Shown: in pieces, positions 22,976-31,027 of the stretch
Layout: every line of letters begins with the position of its first letter
Numbering within the stretch: the first letter of the stretch is position 1
Virus record (IMG/VR): IMGVR_UViG_3300021170_000016
Location: 1-64,000 of that record
Direction: 5' to 3' (one strand)
Source of the DNA: a virus
Length of the DNA: 64,000 nt
Notes under the pieces: model-generated
What the model saw: the letters and a program-made list of their open reading frames with translations, nothing else
What the model was told of the DNA's origin: nothing
Databases searched by the model: none
Made by a program: the position numbers and the translations under genes

Positions 22976-23596
22976 TTAGGTCGCTTCGGCCGGCGTCACA
23001 TCCTTGACCTTCATGGCGCGCGCCATGTCGACGGGGAAGCGTCGCAGAAGGTCGCCAACGTCGCCCTTGACGAGAGCCGCGTTCATGTTGACGTTCTTTT
23101 TGATGAGCCGCGCGATGCGAAGCGCGAAGGTATTCATGTCCGCGGCCGACTCCCAGCGAGTCAGCGCAGGAAGCAGCGCCTCGGGCAACTGCGCCTTGTC
23201 CTTGGACTTGTCCTTTTCGGCGACCTTGCTCGGTCGCGCCTTGCGCTTCGTTCCGTCTTGCGCCGACGGAGCGCCAGCGAGGAGTCTGATTTGGCTCCAA
23301 GTAGCAATGGCGACGCGACACGCGTTGTGCTGCGTCAAGGTGCGGTGTCCGTCGCCCGCGCCATCCTTGTAGGGTTTGAGGGACAAGATCGCGAGCGCAG
23401 CCTTTTCGGTCTTGCAATCCAGCGACGCAGCGACGCGGCCTGCCTTGTATGCGTCGGCAATGGACGCAACCTGATCTTTGTTCGCCCAGTCGAGCTTGCA
23501 CGCCTTGATAGCGTCCACGACGGTCTGGAGCGAGCGGCCTTGAGCGCGCGCTGCAACGAAGACTGCGTTACGGTTTGTATCTGTTGAGTTAGACAT
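22976..23596 (-). CDS. early protein, paralog A (unknown function)
   Basis: 206 residues from MSNSTDTNRN at 23596 (GGAA upstream). It shares with the 24679 gene an order of segments: a K.W..K..VA.IA block, then (C/Y)R.A...WS..RLLAGAP followed by a basic low-complexity linker and a helical C-terminal domain. It is alone between a promoter and an intrinsic terminator, like an early, strongly expressed gene. Possibly a host-takeover or DNA-binding protein; no family recognised. Confidence 0.7.
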   Translation of the reverse strand: MSNSTDTNRNAVFVAARAQGRSLQTVVDAIKACKLDWANKDQVASIADAYKAGRVAASLDCKTEKAALAILSLKPYKDGAGDGHRTLTQHNACRVAIATWSQIRLLAGAPSAQDGTKRKARPSKVAEKDKSKDKAQLPEALLPALTRWESAADMNTFALRIARLIKKNVNMNAALVKGDVGDLLRRFPVDMARAMKVKDVTPAEAT

Positions 23597-23650
23597 ATGA
23601 GATTCCTTCGTTCGGTTTAAGCAAGGCACACTACGTGCCCCGCAAGAAAC

Positions 23651-23679
23651 AACCTAATTGAACGTATGGCATAAGTCAA
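23651..23679 (-). promoter_or_regulatory. candidate sigma70-type promoter (leftward)
   Basis: Minus strand TTGACT (23674-23679), 17-base spacer, TAGGTT (23651-23656). It lies 55 bases upstream of paralog A. Palindrome copy 8 is just upstream of the -35. Confidence 0.5.
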
Positions 23680-23686
23680 GAGGCCT

Positions 23687-23705
23687 GAGTCAAGATCATT
23701 GACTC
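23687..23705. repeat. GANTC-GATC-GANTC palindrome, copy 8
   Basis: GAGTCAAGATCATTGACTC, 7 bases upstream of the candidate -35 of the paralog A promoter, where an activator or repressor could act. Confidence 0.85.
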
Positions 23706-23857
23706 GGCGCGGGGGTTGCTTGTTGCAGAAATTCTTCCGTGCGAAGGGGTGGGCAGGGGGATTTTGGCGATGCGTAGAGTGAGTTCACCATCGCCCACGC
23801 ATTTTTTCTCAAAATTTGCGAAATCAACACCCTCAAAAGTATCAACTGGATAAAAAA
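23706..23857. other. intergenic region without a supported gene
   Basis: Lies between the terminator at 23.87 kb and palindrome copy 8. GGCGATG/CATCGCC and ATGCGT/ACGCAT can pair, followed by TTTTTT on the plus strand (~23740-23812), so a plus-strand terminator or small structured RNA is possible. An open frame crossing 23696-23899 also crosses the terminator and is not believed. Confidence 0.4.
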
Positions 23858-23884
23858 GGAGGAGGACCCTTGCGAGTCCTCCCC
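23858..23884 (-). terminator. intrinsic terminator
   Basis: GGAGGAC (23861-23867) pairs with GTCCTCC (23876-23882); on the minus strand it is followed after a few bases by TTTTTT. It ends the unit containing paralog B and the 36-residue membrane protein. Confidence 0.75.
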
Positions 23885-23933
23885 AGTCAAGCCGCGCACA
23901 GGGCGTTGGGGGCTTGGATGTGCGCGGCGTCCC

Positions 23934-24044
23934 TCAAAGTAGGGCGGCGCAGGAGGCGAGAAGTCCCATTACGAACCCTGCTGCGCCGCAGAGCATGATG
24001 AGGGCCCAGGGGACCGGCTTGTTGTCGTCCTCAGGGTCGAACAT
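23934..24044 (-). CDS. 36-residue membrane protein
   Basis: ATG at 24044, GAGG upstream within the end of paralog B. Begins MFDPEDDNKPVPW, then one transmembrane span (ALIMLCGAAGFVMGLLASC). It is co-transcribed with paralog B and ends 50 bases before the terminator. A tiny inner-membrane early protein; function unknown. Confidence 0.6.
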   Translation of the reverse strand: MFDPEDDNKPVPWALIMLCGAAGFVMGLLASCAALL

Positions 24045-24046
24045 GG

Positions 24047-24679
24047 CTATGCCGCCTCACGCTGCTTCTCGATGACCTTCACCGACATGATGAAGTCGTG
24101 GAAGGCCGACCGGTAGTCGCCCATCTTCACGTGTGCGTTCCGCTTCTCGAACGCAGTGATCGTGTCGACGAGCCACGTGGCGAAGGTAGCGACGTCATCC
24201 GGCGCTGCGACGCGAGGGAAGACTTTCGCGACGACGGGTGCGAGCGCCTTGGGGGACGTCACCGTCTCCGCGGCGGTAGGACGCGCCGTCACGGTGTTGT
24301 CGTTCGCGCCGGTCGTGGTCCTTGCGGCCCGCTTCGCCGGTGCGGCCCTGGTCGAGCCGTTGCGTGCGTTGGGTGCGCCTGCGAGGAGCCTCACGTTGCT
24401 CCAGCTGGACACCGCGGCGCGGTAGGCGCGCTGCTGAAGTTCGGACCTCTCCGTGCCCGAGAGCTTCATCACCTCCATCGCGGCGTCGCGCGAGGGCAGG
24501 CTGAGATACCCTGCGATGTGTCCGAGACGGAACTCGGATGCGATCAGTGCGACCGCCTCCTTGTCCGACCACTTGATCTTTGCGGACTTGAGCAGGTTGG
24601 CGCACTGGTAGGTTTCCCAGCCGGCCGTGCGGGCGGCTTCGTAGAGGTCGTTCATGAACTTCGTCACCTTGGCATTCAT
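24047..24679 (-). CDS. early protein, paralog B (unknown function)
   Basis: 210 residues. The segment YRAAVSSWSNVRLLAGAP matches CRVAIATWSQIRLLAGAP of paralog A, and IKWSDKEAVALIA matches LDWANKDQVASIA, so the two arose by duplication. A Thr/Ala/Arg-rich linker joins an N-terminal helical domain to a C-terminal one. It is the first gene after the strong leftward promoter, so probably the earliest expressed. No family recognised. Confidence 0.7.
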   Translation of the reverse strand: MNAKVTKFMNDLYEAARTAGWETYQCANLLKSAKIKWSDKEAVALIASEFRLGHIAGYLSLPSRDAAMEVMKLSGTERSELQQRAYRAAVSSWSNVRLLAGAPNARNGSTRAAPAKRAARTTTGANDNTVTARPTAAETVTSPKALAPVVAKVFPRVAAPDDVATFATWLVDTITAFEKRNAHVKMGDYRSAFHDFIMSVKVIEKQREAA

Positions 24680-24763
24680 ACTCGTTACTCCTGGTTGGTG
24701 GGGATCGTTCCCCGAGGTCTCCCCTCATTCATGGATTGCTGTGATTAGCTACCCATAATCACA

Positions 24764-24792
24764 TCCTAGCATGCCCATATCCTTATGTCAAG
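24764..24792 (-). promoter_or_regulatory. strong sigma70-type promoter (leftward, first of the early arm)
   Basis: Minus strand TTGACA (24787-24792), 17-base spacer, TAGGAT (24764-24769). Shares GCTTGACATA and the ATGCTA element with the promoter at 20.9 kb. Divergent to the late promoter at 24.84 kb. Confidence 0.75.
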
Positions 24793-24834
24793 CCCTTCTT
24801 TGAGATAGGTTAATGGGCCGGGAACCCGACATAA

Positions 24835-24864
24835 TTGACAAAACTGCGGCGGGTGGGGCATAAA
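24835..24864 (+). promoter_or_regulatory. sigma70-type promoter (rightward, late operon)
   Basis: TTGACA (24835-24840), 18-base spacer, CATAAA (24859-24864). It is the only good promoter-like pair upstream of the packaging genes. The predicted start coincides with the ATG at 24871. Confidence 0.55.
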
Positions 24865-24870
24865 CTACCC

Positions 24871-25041
24871 ATGCCGACGCCCAAACCCGCCCTTATCGCC
24901 GTCAAGATGTCGTCGAAGCTCGCTCGCGCGCTCGGTGCGAAGCCCGCGGTCATGTTTGGGAGGTCGACCCTCCATCTGCCGGGCGGGCACATACTCGTTC
25001 GCGGCGATTTCTTCAGTTGGTTCGTTTGGAAGATGCAATGA
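24871..25041 (+). CDS. small protein at the head of the late operon, possibly leaderless
   Basis: 56 residues from MPTPKPALIAVKMSS. No Shine-Dalgarno, and the -10 lies only six bases before the ATG, so the mRNA may start at or near A of the ATG. The stop overlaps the start of the next gene (ATGA), supporting translation. Basic N-terminus, aromatic C-terminus (GDFFSWFVWKM). Function unknown. Confidence 0.55.
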   Translation: MPTPKPALIAVKMSSKLARALGAKPAVMFGRSTLHLPGGHILVRGDFFSWFVWKMQ

Positions 25042-25469
25042 ACGCCCTCACGAAGCCCATCGGTGCCTTCAAGGACCCTGCAGAGATCGGGTATCCCCCG
25101 ACGCTGCCGGTCGAGATCGCGCTGCGTGAGTATGACGTGAAGACGATCTGCGAGGCGTATGGGATCGACTCAGAGCAGTGGGATTCGATCCGCACCAACC
25201 CGATCTTCATCAGCGACCTCAAGGCGCGGCTCGTGGAGCTGCAGACCGACGGAGTATCCTTCAAGATGAAGGCGCGGCTGCAGGCGGTCGAGTATCTCAA
25301 GCAGATGTGGACGCTCGCCGGGAGCAACGAGACGCCCGCGGCGGTGCGCGCGGACCTCATGAAATTCGTCGTGCGCGCGGCGGGGCTCGACGGGTCGAAG
25401 GACCAAGCGGCGGCGGCCGGCGCGGTCCTGGGCAACGCGCTGTCAATCACGCTGCACCTGGGGAAGTGA
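25038..25469 (+). CDS. putative small terminase subunit
   Basis: 143 residues. HTH-like ICEAYGIDSEQWDSI, then TNPIFISDLKARLVELQ and a C-terminal helical region (MKARLQAVEYLKQMW, RADLMKFVVRAAGLDG). Size, HTH and position upstream of the large terminase fit a DNA-recognition subunit, which selects the packaging site and recruits the ATPase. Four small ORFs separate the two, which is unusual. Start by ATGA overlap. Confidence 0.6.
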   Translation: MNALTKPIGAFKDPAEIGYPPTLPVEIALREYDVKTICEAYGIDSEQWDSIRTNPIFISDLKARLVELQTDGVSFKMKARLQAVEYLKQMWTLAGSNETPAAVRADLMKFVVRAAGLDGSKDQAAAAGAVLGNALSITLHLGK

Positions 25470-25470
25470 C

Positions 25471-25533
25471 ATGCCCCTCATCGCGATGTGGATGGCTTGG
25501 TGGACGTTGTTCTTCGCACAATGGGAGCAGTGA
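25471..25533 (+). CDS. 20-residue Trp-rich micro-ORF
   Basis: MPLIAMWMAWWTLFFAQWEQ, with GGGAAG upstream of the ATG and TGA one base before the next ATG. Hydrophobic, membrane-seeking. Translated status unproven; the tight spacing favours it. Confidence 0.4.
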   Translation: MPLIAMWMAWWTLFFAQWEQ

Positions 25534-25534
25534 C

Positions 25535-25717
25535 ATGGCGAGACAGTTCGAGATCACGCGGCGCGACGGCTACGTGTTCCTCTGGTGGCAGCAGGAGCTG
25601 GTCGCGACGATGTCCGAGAGCGAGTGGAGCTACGCGCTCGCGCACGCGACAGTCGCCCCGTCGAAGCGCGAGGTCGACCCTTTCGCGGCCGGCGCGGGCG
25701 AGCGGGTCCACACGTGA
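25535..25717 (+). CDS. small hypothetical protein
   Basis: 60 residues from MARQFEITRRDGY, GGAG upstream. A short beta-sheet pattern (YVFLWWQQELVATM) with an acidic/basic tail. The stop overlaps the GTG of the next ORF. A longer open frame reaching back to 25178 lies inside the small terminase gene and is rejected. Confidence 0.55.
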   Translation: MARQFEITRRDGYVFLWWQQELVATMSESEWSYALAHATVAPSKREVDPFAAGAGERVHT

Positions 25718-25797
25718 TCCGCGCCGCGCTGGAGTTTGCCATCGGGGCCGCCTTCGTGGTAGGAGGGCTGATCCTCCTCTACCTCCTCCCGATGTGA
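25714..25797 (+). CDS. 27-residue membrane peptide
   Basis: GTG start overlapping the previous stop (GTGA). One transmembrane span (ALEFAIGAAFVVGGLILLYL). Function unknown. Confidence 0.45.
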   Translation: MIRAALEFAIGAAFVVGGLILLYLLPM

Positions 25798-25807
25798 GAG
25801 CACGACC

Positions 25808-26035
25808 ATGGCTGCGATGACAACCAACTCTTCCGTGCCGCCCGCTGTCCCTGCCGGTGGCAAGAAGCCCAACCCATTCGCGAAGAAGGGTGCGGCTCCC
25901 GCGGGCAAGGGGAAGGCCCCGGCCGGCAAAGGGGCCTCGCGCATCCCGCCCGGTGCGAAGCAGATCGGTTCGGCGAAGACCGGCCCGCTCGACGGCAAGA
26001 CGCTCGCCAGCATGAAGAACTCGATGAAGTTCTGA
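25808..26035 (+). CDS. small basic low-complexity protein
   Basis: 75 residues rich in Lys/Pro/Gly/Ala (KKPNPFAKKGAAPAGKGKAP). No fold visible; likely disordered and nucleic-acid binding. Sits directly before the large terminase. Confidence 0.5.
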   Translation: MAAMTTNSSVPPAVPAGGKKPNPFAKKGAAPAGKGKAPAGKGASRIPPGAKQIGSAKTGPLDGKTLASMKNSMKF

Positions 26036-26036
26036 C

Positions 26037-27596
26037 GTGTCCGCGCACAACACCATCGACTATAAGCCCGCGCCGACGGTGCGGGACTTCATCGTCGACT
26101 ACACGCCGGGTAAGCTGTTCTACGATTGGATCGTGGGTCCGGTCGGTTCGGGCAAGACGACGGGCCTCTTCATGAAGCTCGTCTACATGGCGCAGATGCA
26201 AGCGCCGCAGCCCGACGGCATCCGGCGCTCGCGCGCAGTCGTCGTGCGCAACACCGCCCCGCAGCTGAACGACACCACACTCACGTCGTGGTTCTATTGG
26301 TTCAAGCCGGGGCAGGCTGGTAGCTGGTCCATCACCAACAAGACGTTCGTGCTGAAGTTCGGCGACGTCGAGTGCGAGGTGCTCTTCCGCCCGCTCGACA
26401 CCGCTGATGACGTCAACCGCGTGCTCTCGCTCGAAGTCACCTTCGTGCTTATCGACGAGTTCGTGCAGATACCCAAGGCGATCGTCGACGCGCTCTCTGC
26501 CCGTTGCGGACGCTACCCCGCGAAGAAGGACGGCGGCGCGACCAACTGGGGCATGTGGGGCTCGTCCAATCCGAGCACGGAAGACAACTGGTGGTTCGAC
26601 CACCTGCATGGCCGATCGGTGAAGAGGTTCTTCCGGTCGACGGGTAACGCAGACGCCGATCGTATGATCCGCGAGTTCGAGAGGAACCGCGGTGTCGACG
26701 GCGCGTTTGCTATCGGCACATTGGACGGTGGCACGGTGACGATCGGCGACGTCAACGAGACATACTTCAAGCAGCCGTCCGCGCTCGGGCCGGATGCGGA
26801 GAACATCGAGAACCTTCCCGGCGAGCGCGGCTATTACGATAGCGTGACGAAGGGGAAATCCGATGAGTGGATCAAGCAGTTCGTCGAGTGCGAGTGGGGC
26901 TTCTCCGTCGCGGGCAAGCCCGTCATCGCTGCCTTCAAGCCGCAGCGTCATATCTCCCACCAGCTGCTGCGATACAACCCCCATCTACCTTTGGTGGCCG
27001 GCTTCGATCCTGGTCTTGCTGGTAGCGCTCTTGTTTTCGGGCAGCAGGACTTTCATGGTCGACTCCTAGTGCTGGGGGAGTTGGTGCAGGAGAACATGGG
27101 TTCGGAGAGGATCATCAGTGAGCGACTCAAGCCATACCTTCGTCGAAGATTCCCCGATGCTCGACTTATCGTTGCCCCTGATCCTGCATCCAACAATCGC
27201 GGCCAGCGTGATGAGGTTGCAGTCATCCAACCCTTCAAAGATAAGTTCGATGTGTCCATTGAATCCAACAACCGACTGCCGTTGCGGGTTGACGCATTGG
27301 ATCACTTCTGCACCTATCTCACCGATGTCGGCGAGGCGCTGCTGGTAGACGAGAACATGTGCCCCAACGTCGTGCGCGCGCTCAAGGGCGGCTGGCGCTT
27401 CGCAATGGACTCGAAGAAGGACCAGATCAAAGGCGTTGATCCGGAGAAAAATGCGTGGTCGCATGTGGGCGACGCGACAGGCTATTTGGCGCGCTACTTC
27501 CACCGCCAGCAGGTGCGCGAGTTGCGTTACGGCGTGAAAGGCGGTAGTAGATTCGTTCCGCCGCGCAAATTCGGCCCGAGCTACCATCAGACGTGA
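26037..27596 (+). CDS. terminase large subunit
   Basis: 519 residues, GTG start one base after the previous stop. ATPase: Walker A VGPVGSGKT (~33-41), Walker B TFVLIDEF (~135-142), coupling motif WGSSNP. RNase H-like nuclease: GFDPGLAGSALVFG (first Asp, ~321), IVAPDPASNNRGQRDE (middle acids) and a late Asp region (AWSHVGDATGYLARY). It translocates and cuts DNA during packaging. Length and motif order fit the family. Confidence 0.9.
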   Translation: MSAHNTIDYKPAPTVRDFIVDYTPGKLFYDWIVGPVGSGKTTGLFMKLVYMAQMQAPQPDGIRRSRAVVVRNTAPQLNDTTLTSWFYWFKPGQAGSWSITNKTFVLKFGDVECEVLFRPLDTADDVNRVLSLEVTFVLIDEFVQIPKAIVDALSARCGRYPAKKDGGATNWGMWGSSNPSTEDNWWFDHLHGRSVKRFFRSTGNADADRMIREFERNRGVDGAFAIGTLDGGTVTIGDVNETYFKQPSALGPDAENIENLPGERGYYDSVTKGKSDEWIKQFVECEWGFSVAGKPVIAAFKPQRHISHQLLRYNPHLPLVAGFDPGLAGSALVFGQQDFHGRLLVLGELVQENMGSERIISERLKPYLRRRFPDARLIVAPDPASNNRGQRDEVAVIQPFKDKFDVSIESNNRLPLRVDALDHFCTYLTDVGEALLVDENMCPNVVRALKGGWRFAMDSKKDQIKGVDPEKNAWSHVGDATGYLARYFHRQQVRELRYGVKGGSRFVPPRKFGPSYHQT

Positions 27597-27604
27597 GCTG
27601 ACCA

Positions 27605-29854
27605 ATGGTGCCTTCATCGTCGATCGCCCAGCCTGATCCGAGCCTTGTTCCGCCTGGGGTCGACGTCCCGAATGCCGAGAACGCTCCCGTTCGCAAGCTC
27701 GATCCGGTCGAGCTGCAGCGGCTTGGCTCGAAGCTCGGCCTGCTCTTCACGCAGTATCGCTCCGATCGGCGCTTGGCCGAGCTACGGTGGCTTCGCTGCG
27801 AGCGCCAGTATCTCGGCATCTATGACCCTGACGTCGACAAGGAGCTGAGCGCGCAGCGCTCGCGGTCATACCCCAAGGTGACGCGCGTCAAGTGTCTCAG
27901 CGTGCTCTCCCGTCTTATGAGCCTCATGTTCCCCGGCAACGAGAGGAACTGGGAGCTGACCGCGTCCCCCTCCATGGACATGAAGATGGAGGACGTGCAG
28001 GCGGCCATCAAGCTCGCGCAGAAGCGTGACGCCGATGCGGGCGATCCGCCGAAGCCGACCGATCTTGACTACGTCTTCACCGCCATCAAGCAGCTCGCGG
28101 CGAAGCGCGCCGAAGACCTCACGGTGATGATCGACGGACAGATGCAGGAGCTGGGCGGACATCAGACGCTCGACTACATCGCGCTCAACCGATCGGTCAT
28201 CAAGTCCGGCATCGTGTTCGGCGTCGGCCTCCTCGAAGGTCCCTACGCGATCGAGGCGAAGAAGACAGTGTGGAAGGCAGGCCCCGACGGACAGCCGAAG
28301 CCGTCGCAGAAGACCATCTACAAGCCATGCTTCGAGTGGGTGCCCATCTGGGATTTCTATCCGGACATGAGCGCCAAGCGCTTCGAGACGATGGACGGCT
28401 ACTTCGTCCGCAAGGTGATGTCGCGCGCGCAGGTGCGCAAGCTCGCCGATCGCCCGGACTTTTTCGAGGACGTCATAACCGGCTTCCTCGAAAAGAACGC
28501 GATGGGGAACTGGCGTCCGCTGGAGTTCGAGACCGAGCTGCGCGCGATGGGCGTCAAGTCCAACACGAATGAGCAGAAGACCGAGACGTCAAAGTATGAG
28601 ATTCTCGTGTGGCACGGTCAGCTGTCCGGCCAGATGCTCTACCTCGCCGGCATCGATGTGGAGCCCGCCAAATGGGGCGACGACATGGACGCCGAGGTCT
28701 GGATGATCGGCGAGAATGTGATCAAGGTCACGCTCAATCCGTGGAAAGAACTTGGAGTCGATGTGAAGACGTTGCACTCGTTCGTATTCGACGAGGATGA
28801 TACAAGCCCGATCGGCCAGGGGCTCCCTGTCATTATGCGCGACAGCCAGATGGCGATCAGCGCGGCATCGCGTATGCTGCTCGACAACGCGAGCGTCATC
28901 TGCGGGCCCAACCTCGAACTCAATACCGATCTGCTCCGGCCCGACCAGGACCTCACGAGCATGAGCGCCTACAAGTTTTGGTATCGCGAGGGCACCGGCA
29001 ACGACGCGTTGCAGCCCGCGGTGCGCGAGATCGAGGTCAAGTCGCATCTCGACGAGCTGCGTGAGGTGATCCACCTCTACATGGACTTCGCGGACCAGGA
29101 GACATTCGTTGGCCCGGCGACGGGCGGCGATATGACCAAATCCAACAGCGAGCCGATGCGCACCGCGGCGGGCGCGAGCATGATCCGCGGCGACGCCGCA
29201 CTACCGTTCAAGGACATCGTGCGCAGCTTCGACACCTTCACGCAGTCGGTGCTCGACTCGATCGTGCAGTTCAACCGAAAGCTCAACCCCGACGAGACTC
29301 CGGAGGCCGACTACGACATCATCGCGCGTGGCGCGACGTCCCTTGTCGCGAAAGAGGTGCGCGGGCTCCAAATGGACCAGCTCGCGACGACGCTCCTCGA
29401 CGAGGAGAAGCGCGAGATTAACTTCCGCAAGTTCTCGCGAGCCCGCCTCAAGGTCCGGGACATGGACGATCTGCTGGTGAGCGACGAGGAGTCGGATCGT
29501 CGTGCGAAGGCGGCCAACGATAGCGCCACGCAGCAGCAGGATATGATGCAGAAGACGGCGGAGGCGACGGTTCGCAAGCTGCTCTCGGATGCGTTCAAGA
29601 ACATCGCGACGGCCCAAAAGAACATGGCCGGCGCAGATGCCACCAACGTCCAGACCGCCCTCGATCTCTTGGAGCGAGGCATGGCTGGCGCACTCAGCGG
29701 AGATCAAAGTGGACAGACGGGAGCGACTGCGGCGGGAAATCCTCCTCAAGGAGGAGCTGTGGAATCGGCGGGAGGAGTTCCGGCCGGTGGCGGAGCTGCT
29801 CCAGCTGCGGGTGGAGTCGGCCCAGGAGGAGCTGCTGGTGGCGGAGCCGGCTGA
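27605..29854 (+). CDS. portal protein
   Basis: 749 residues. The N-terminal region RSRSYPKVTRVKCLSVLSRL and WEL..SPS, followed by a large alpha/beta body and the segment DNASVICGPNLELNTDLL, fits large podovirus portal proteins. It ends in a Gly/Ala/Pro-rich tail (from ~705) that overlaps another gene out of frame. Forms the dodecameric DNA gate. The leader carries GTGAGCTGACCAATGG, repeated exactly before the gene at 55358. Confidence 0.8.
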   Translation: MVPSSSIAQPDPSLVPPGVDVPNAENAPVRKLDPVELQRLGSKLGLLFTQYRSDRRLAELRWLRCERQYLGIYDPDVDKELSAQRSRSYPKVTRVKCLSVLSRLMSLMFPGNERNWELTASPSMDMKMEDVQAAIKLAQKRDADAGDPPKPTDLDYVFTAIKQLAAKRAEDLTVMIDGQMQELGGHQTLDYIALNRSVIKSGIVFGVGLLEGPYAIEAKKTVWKAGPDGQPKPSQKTIYKPCFEWVPIWDFYPDMSAKRFETMDGYFVRKVMSRAQVRKLADRPDFFEDVITGFLEKNAMGNWRPLEFETELRAMGVKSNTNEQKTETSKYEILVWHGQLSGQMLYLAGIDVEPAKWGDDMDAEVWMIGENVIKVTLNPWKELGVDVKTLHSFVFDEDDTSPIGQGLPVIMRDSQMAISAASRMLLDNASVICGPNLELNTDLLRPDQDLTSMSAYKFWYREGTGNDALQPAVREIEVKSHLDELREVIHLYMDFADQETFVGPATGGDMTKSNSEPMRTAAGASMIRGDAALPFKDIVRSFDTFTQSVLDSIVQFNRKLNPDETPEADYDIIARGATSLVAKEVRGLQMDQLATTLLDEEKREINFRKFSRARLKVRDMDDLLVSDEESDRRAKAANDSATQQQDMMQKTAEATVRKLLSDAFKNIATAQKNMAGADATNVQTALDLLERGMAGALSGDQSGQTGATAAGNPPQGGAVESAGGVPAGGGAAPAAGGVGPGGAAGGGAG

Positions 29855-29981
29855 TCTTCACCGACTGCAGGGCGCGGCGGTGGCGCTCAACGCGATGCTC
29901 AAAATCTTCACTGTTCCGCGGCCGGTCATCAAGCCCGACGAACCGCCCGCGGCTCCCCTTGATGGTATTGAACTCTGGTAG
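29709..29981 (+). CDS. small protein overlapping the portal 3' end
   Basis: 90 residues from GTG at 29709, with GGAG six bases upstream. It overlaps the last 146 bases of the portal in another frame. Helical and charged (RERLRREILLKEELWNRREE, LHRLQGAAVALNAML), a pattern of small phage head proteins. The overlap explains the low-complexity portal tail, which is probably the overprinted, less constrained frame. Confidence 0.6.
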   Translation: MDRRERLRREILLKEELWNRREEFRPVAELLQLRVESAQEELLVAEPADLHRLQGAAVALNAMLKIFTVPRPVIKPDEPPAAPLDGIELW

Positions 29982-29995
29982 CGAAAGGATGAGTT

Positions 29996-31021
29996 ATGGC
30001 TGGTGAGACAAAGGTAGAGACCACGGACGACTTCGAGGCGGCCTTCGCGCAGATTGCGGATGCAGACGCGAAGGGCACGGAGGTCAAGATCGAGCCTCAG
30101 GTCGAAAAGACCGCGGAGCAGATCGAAGCGGAGCGTGTTGCGGCTGAAGCTGCAGCGGCCGAGAAGACAGCGGCTGACGCCGCAGCGGCGGCGAACGCCG
30201 GCAAGACCCCCGAGCAGATTGAGGCCGAAGCTACCGCGGCGGAAGAGGCTGCGGCGAAGAAGGCCGCGGACGATGCTGCTGCCGCCGCTGCTCAAGTCGC
30301 TGCTGCGGCCGATGAGCGTCTCGCTGCGACGGTTGCGAAGGCGGTCAGCCAGACCAACGCCGAGGCTGCGGCGGCTGAAGCTGAACGTCAGCGTGCGGCG
30401 GCTGCGGCGGCGAAGGAGCCTCCGGCGCTTCTCACCGCCGAAGAGATGGCGGTCGTTCGGAAGTTCGAAGAAGAGTTTCCGGATATCGCCAAGGCGCAAA
30501 TGATCCAGCGTCGCGCCGAATACAAGCAGATCGTCGGTCACACGCTCGATCAGGTCCAGAAGTATGTCGGCGAGCAGATCGAGCCGCTCGCCAAGCTCTT
30601 GGCGAACCTCGCCGAGCGCACGCATGTCGGCGATCTCCAGAAGGAGGTCCCGAACTACGACAAGCTCGATGTCGCGACGCTCGCGGCGTGGGTCAAGACG
30701 CAGCCGGCATACATTCGGACTGGAATGGATGAGGTCATGCGCAGCGGTTCGGCCACGGACGTCAAGGACCTCGTCACGCGGTTCTACAAGGAGACAGGGA
30801 CGACGCCTCCGGCTGCTACGCCGGCTGCGAAGACCCCCGAGGAGACCGCTGCGGCTGCTGCGGTCGATGCGAAGACCAAGAAGGCGGTCGCCGCGCTCGC
30901 GCCCGTCGTCACCAAGCGTAGCAGTGTCGCGGCTGCTGCGGAGCCCGCGGACTTCGACGGTGCATTCGCCGCCGCGGCGCGCGAGCTGGAAGGTATTGAC
31001 GGCGGTCGATTCACGCGTTGA
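29996..31021 (+). CDS. putative scaffolding protein
   Basis: 341 residues, mostly Ala/Glu/Lys-rich helix: acidic N-terminus, long coiled coil (~30-145), then a more ordered region (LTAEEMAVVRKFEEEFPDIA) and a C-terminal module (ADFDGAFAAAARELEGIDGG). Position between portal and capsid and the composition fit a scaffold, used in procapsid assembly and then lost. Not proven by motif. Confidence 0.65.
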   Translation: MAGETKVETTDDFEAAFAQIADADAKGTEVKIEPQVEKTAEQIEAERVAAEAAAAEKTAADAAAAANAGKTPEQIEAEATAAEEAAAKKAADDAAAAAAQVAAAADERLAATVAKAVSQTNAEAAAAEAERQRAAAAAAKEPPALLTAEEMAVVRKFEEEFPDIAKAQMIQRRAEYKQIVGHTLDQVQKYVGEQIEPLAKLLANLAERTHVGDLQKEVPNYDKLDVATLAAWVKTQPAYIRTGMDEVMRSGSATDVKDLVTRFYKETGTTPPAATPAAKTPEETAAAAAVDAKTKKAVAALAPVVTKRSSVAAAAEPADFDGAFAAAARELEGIDGGRFTR

Positions 31022-31027
31022 AATTTT

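Noticed and set aside
7730-23705. MILT-type mini-ORFs beginning at the ATG inside some palindrome copies
   Set aside because: A consequence of the repeat sequence; no RBS, and lengths and C-termini differ at random.
23696-23899. 67-codon minus-strand ORF
   Set aside because: It runs through a terminator and lacks an RBS; its N-terminal part is the stem itself.
24835-24870. Extending the first late ORF to the upstream TTG
   Set aside because: That TTG is part of the -35 hexamer, so it would lie outside the transcript.
25779-26984. 401-codon minus-strand ORF opposite the large terminase
   Set aside because: Shadow of the terminase; Arg/Asp-rich nonsense composition.
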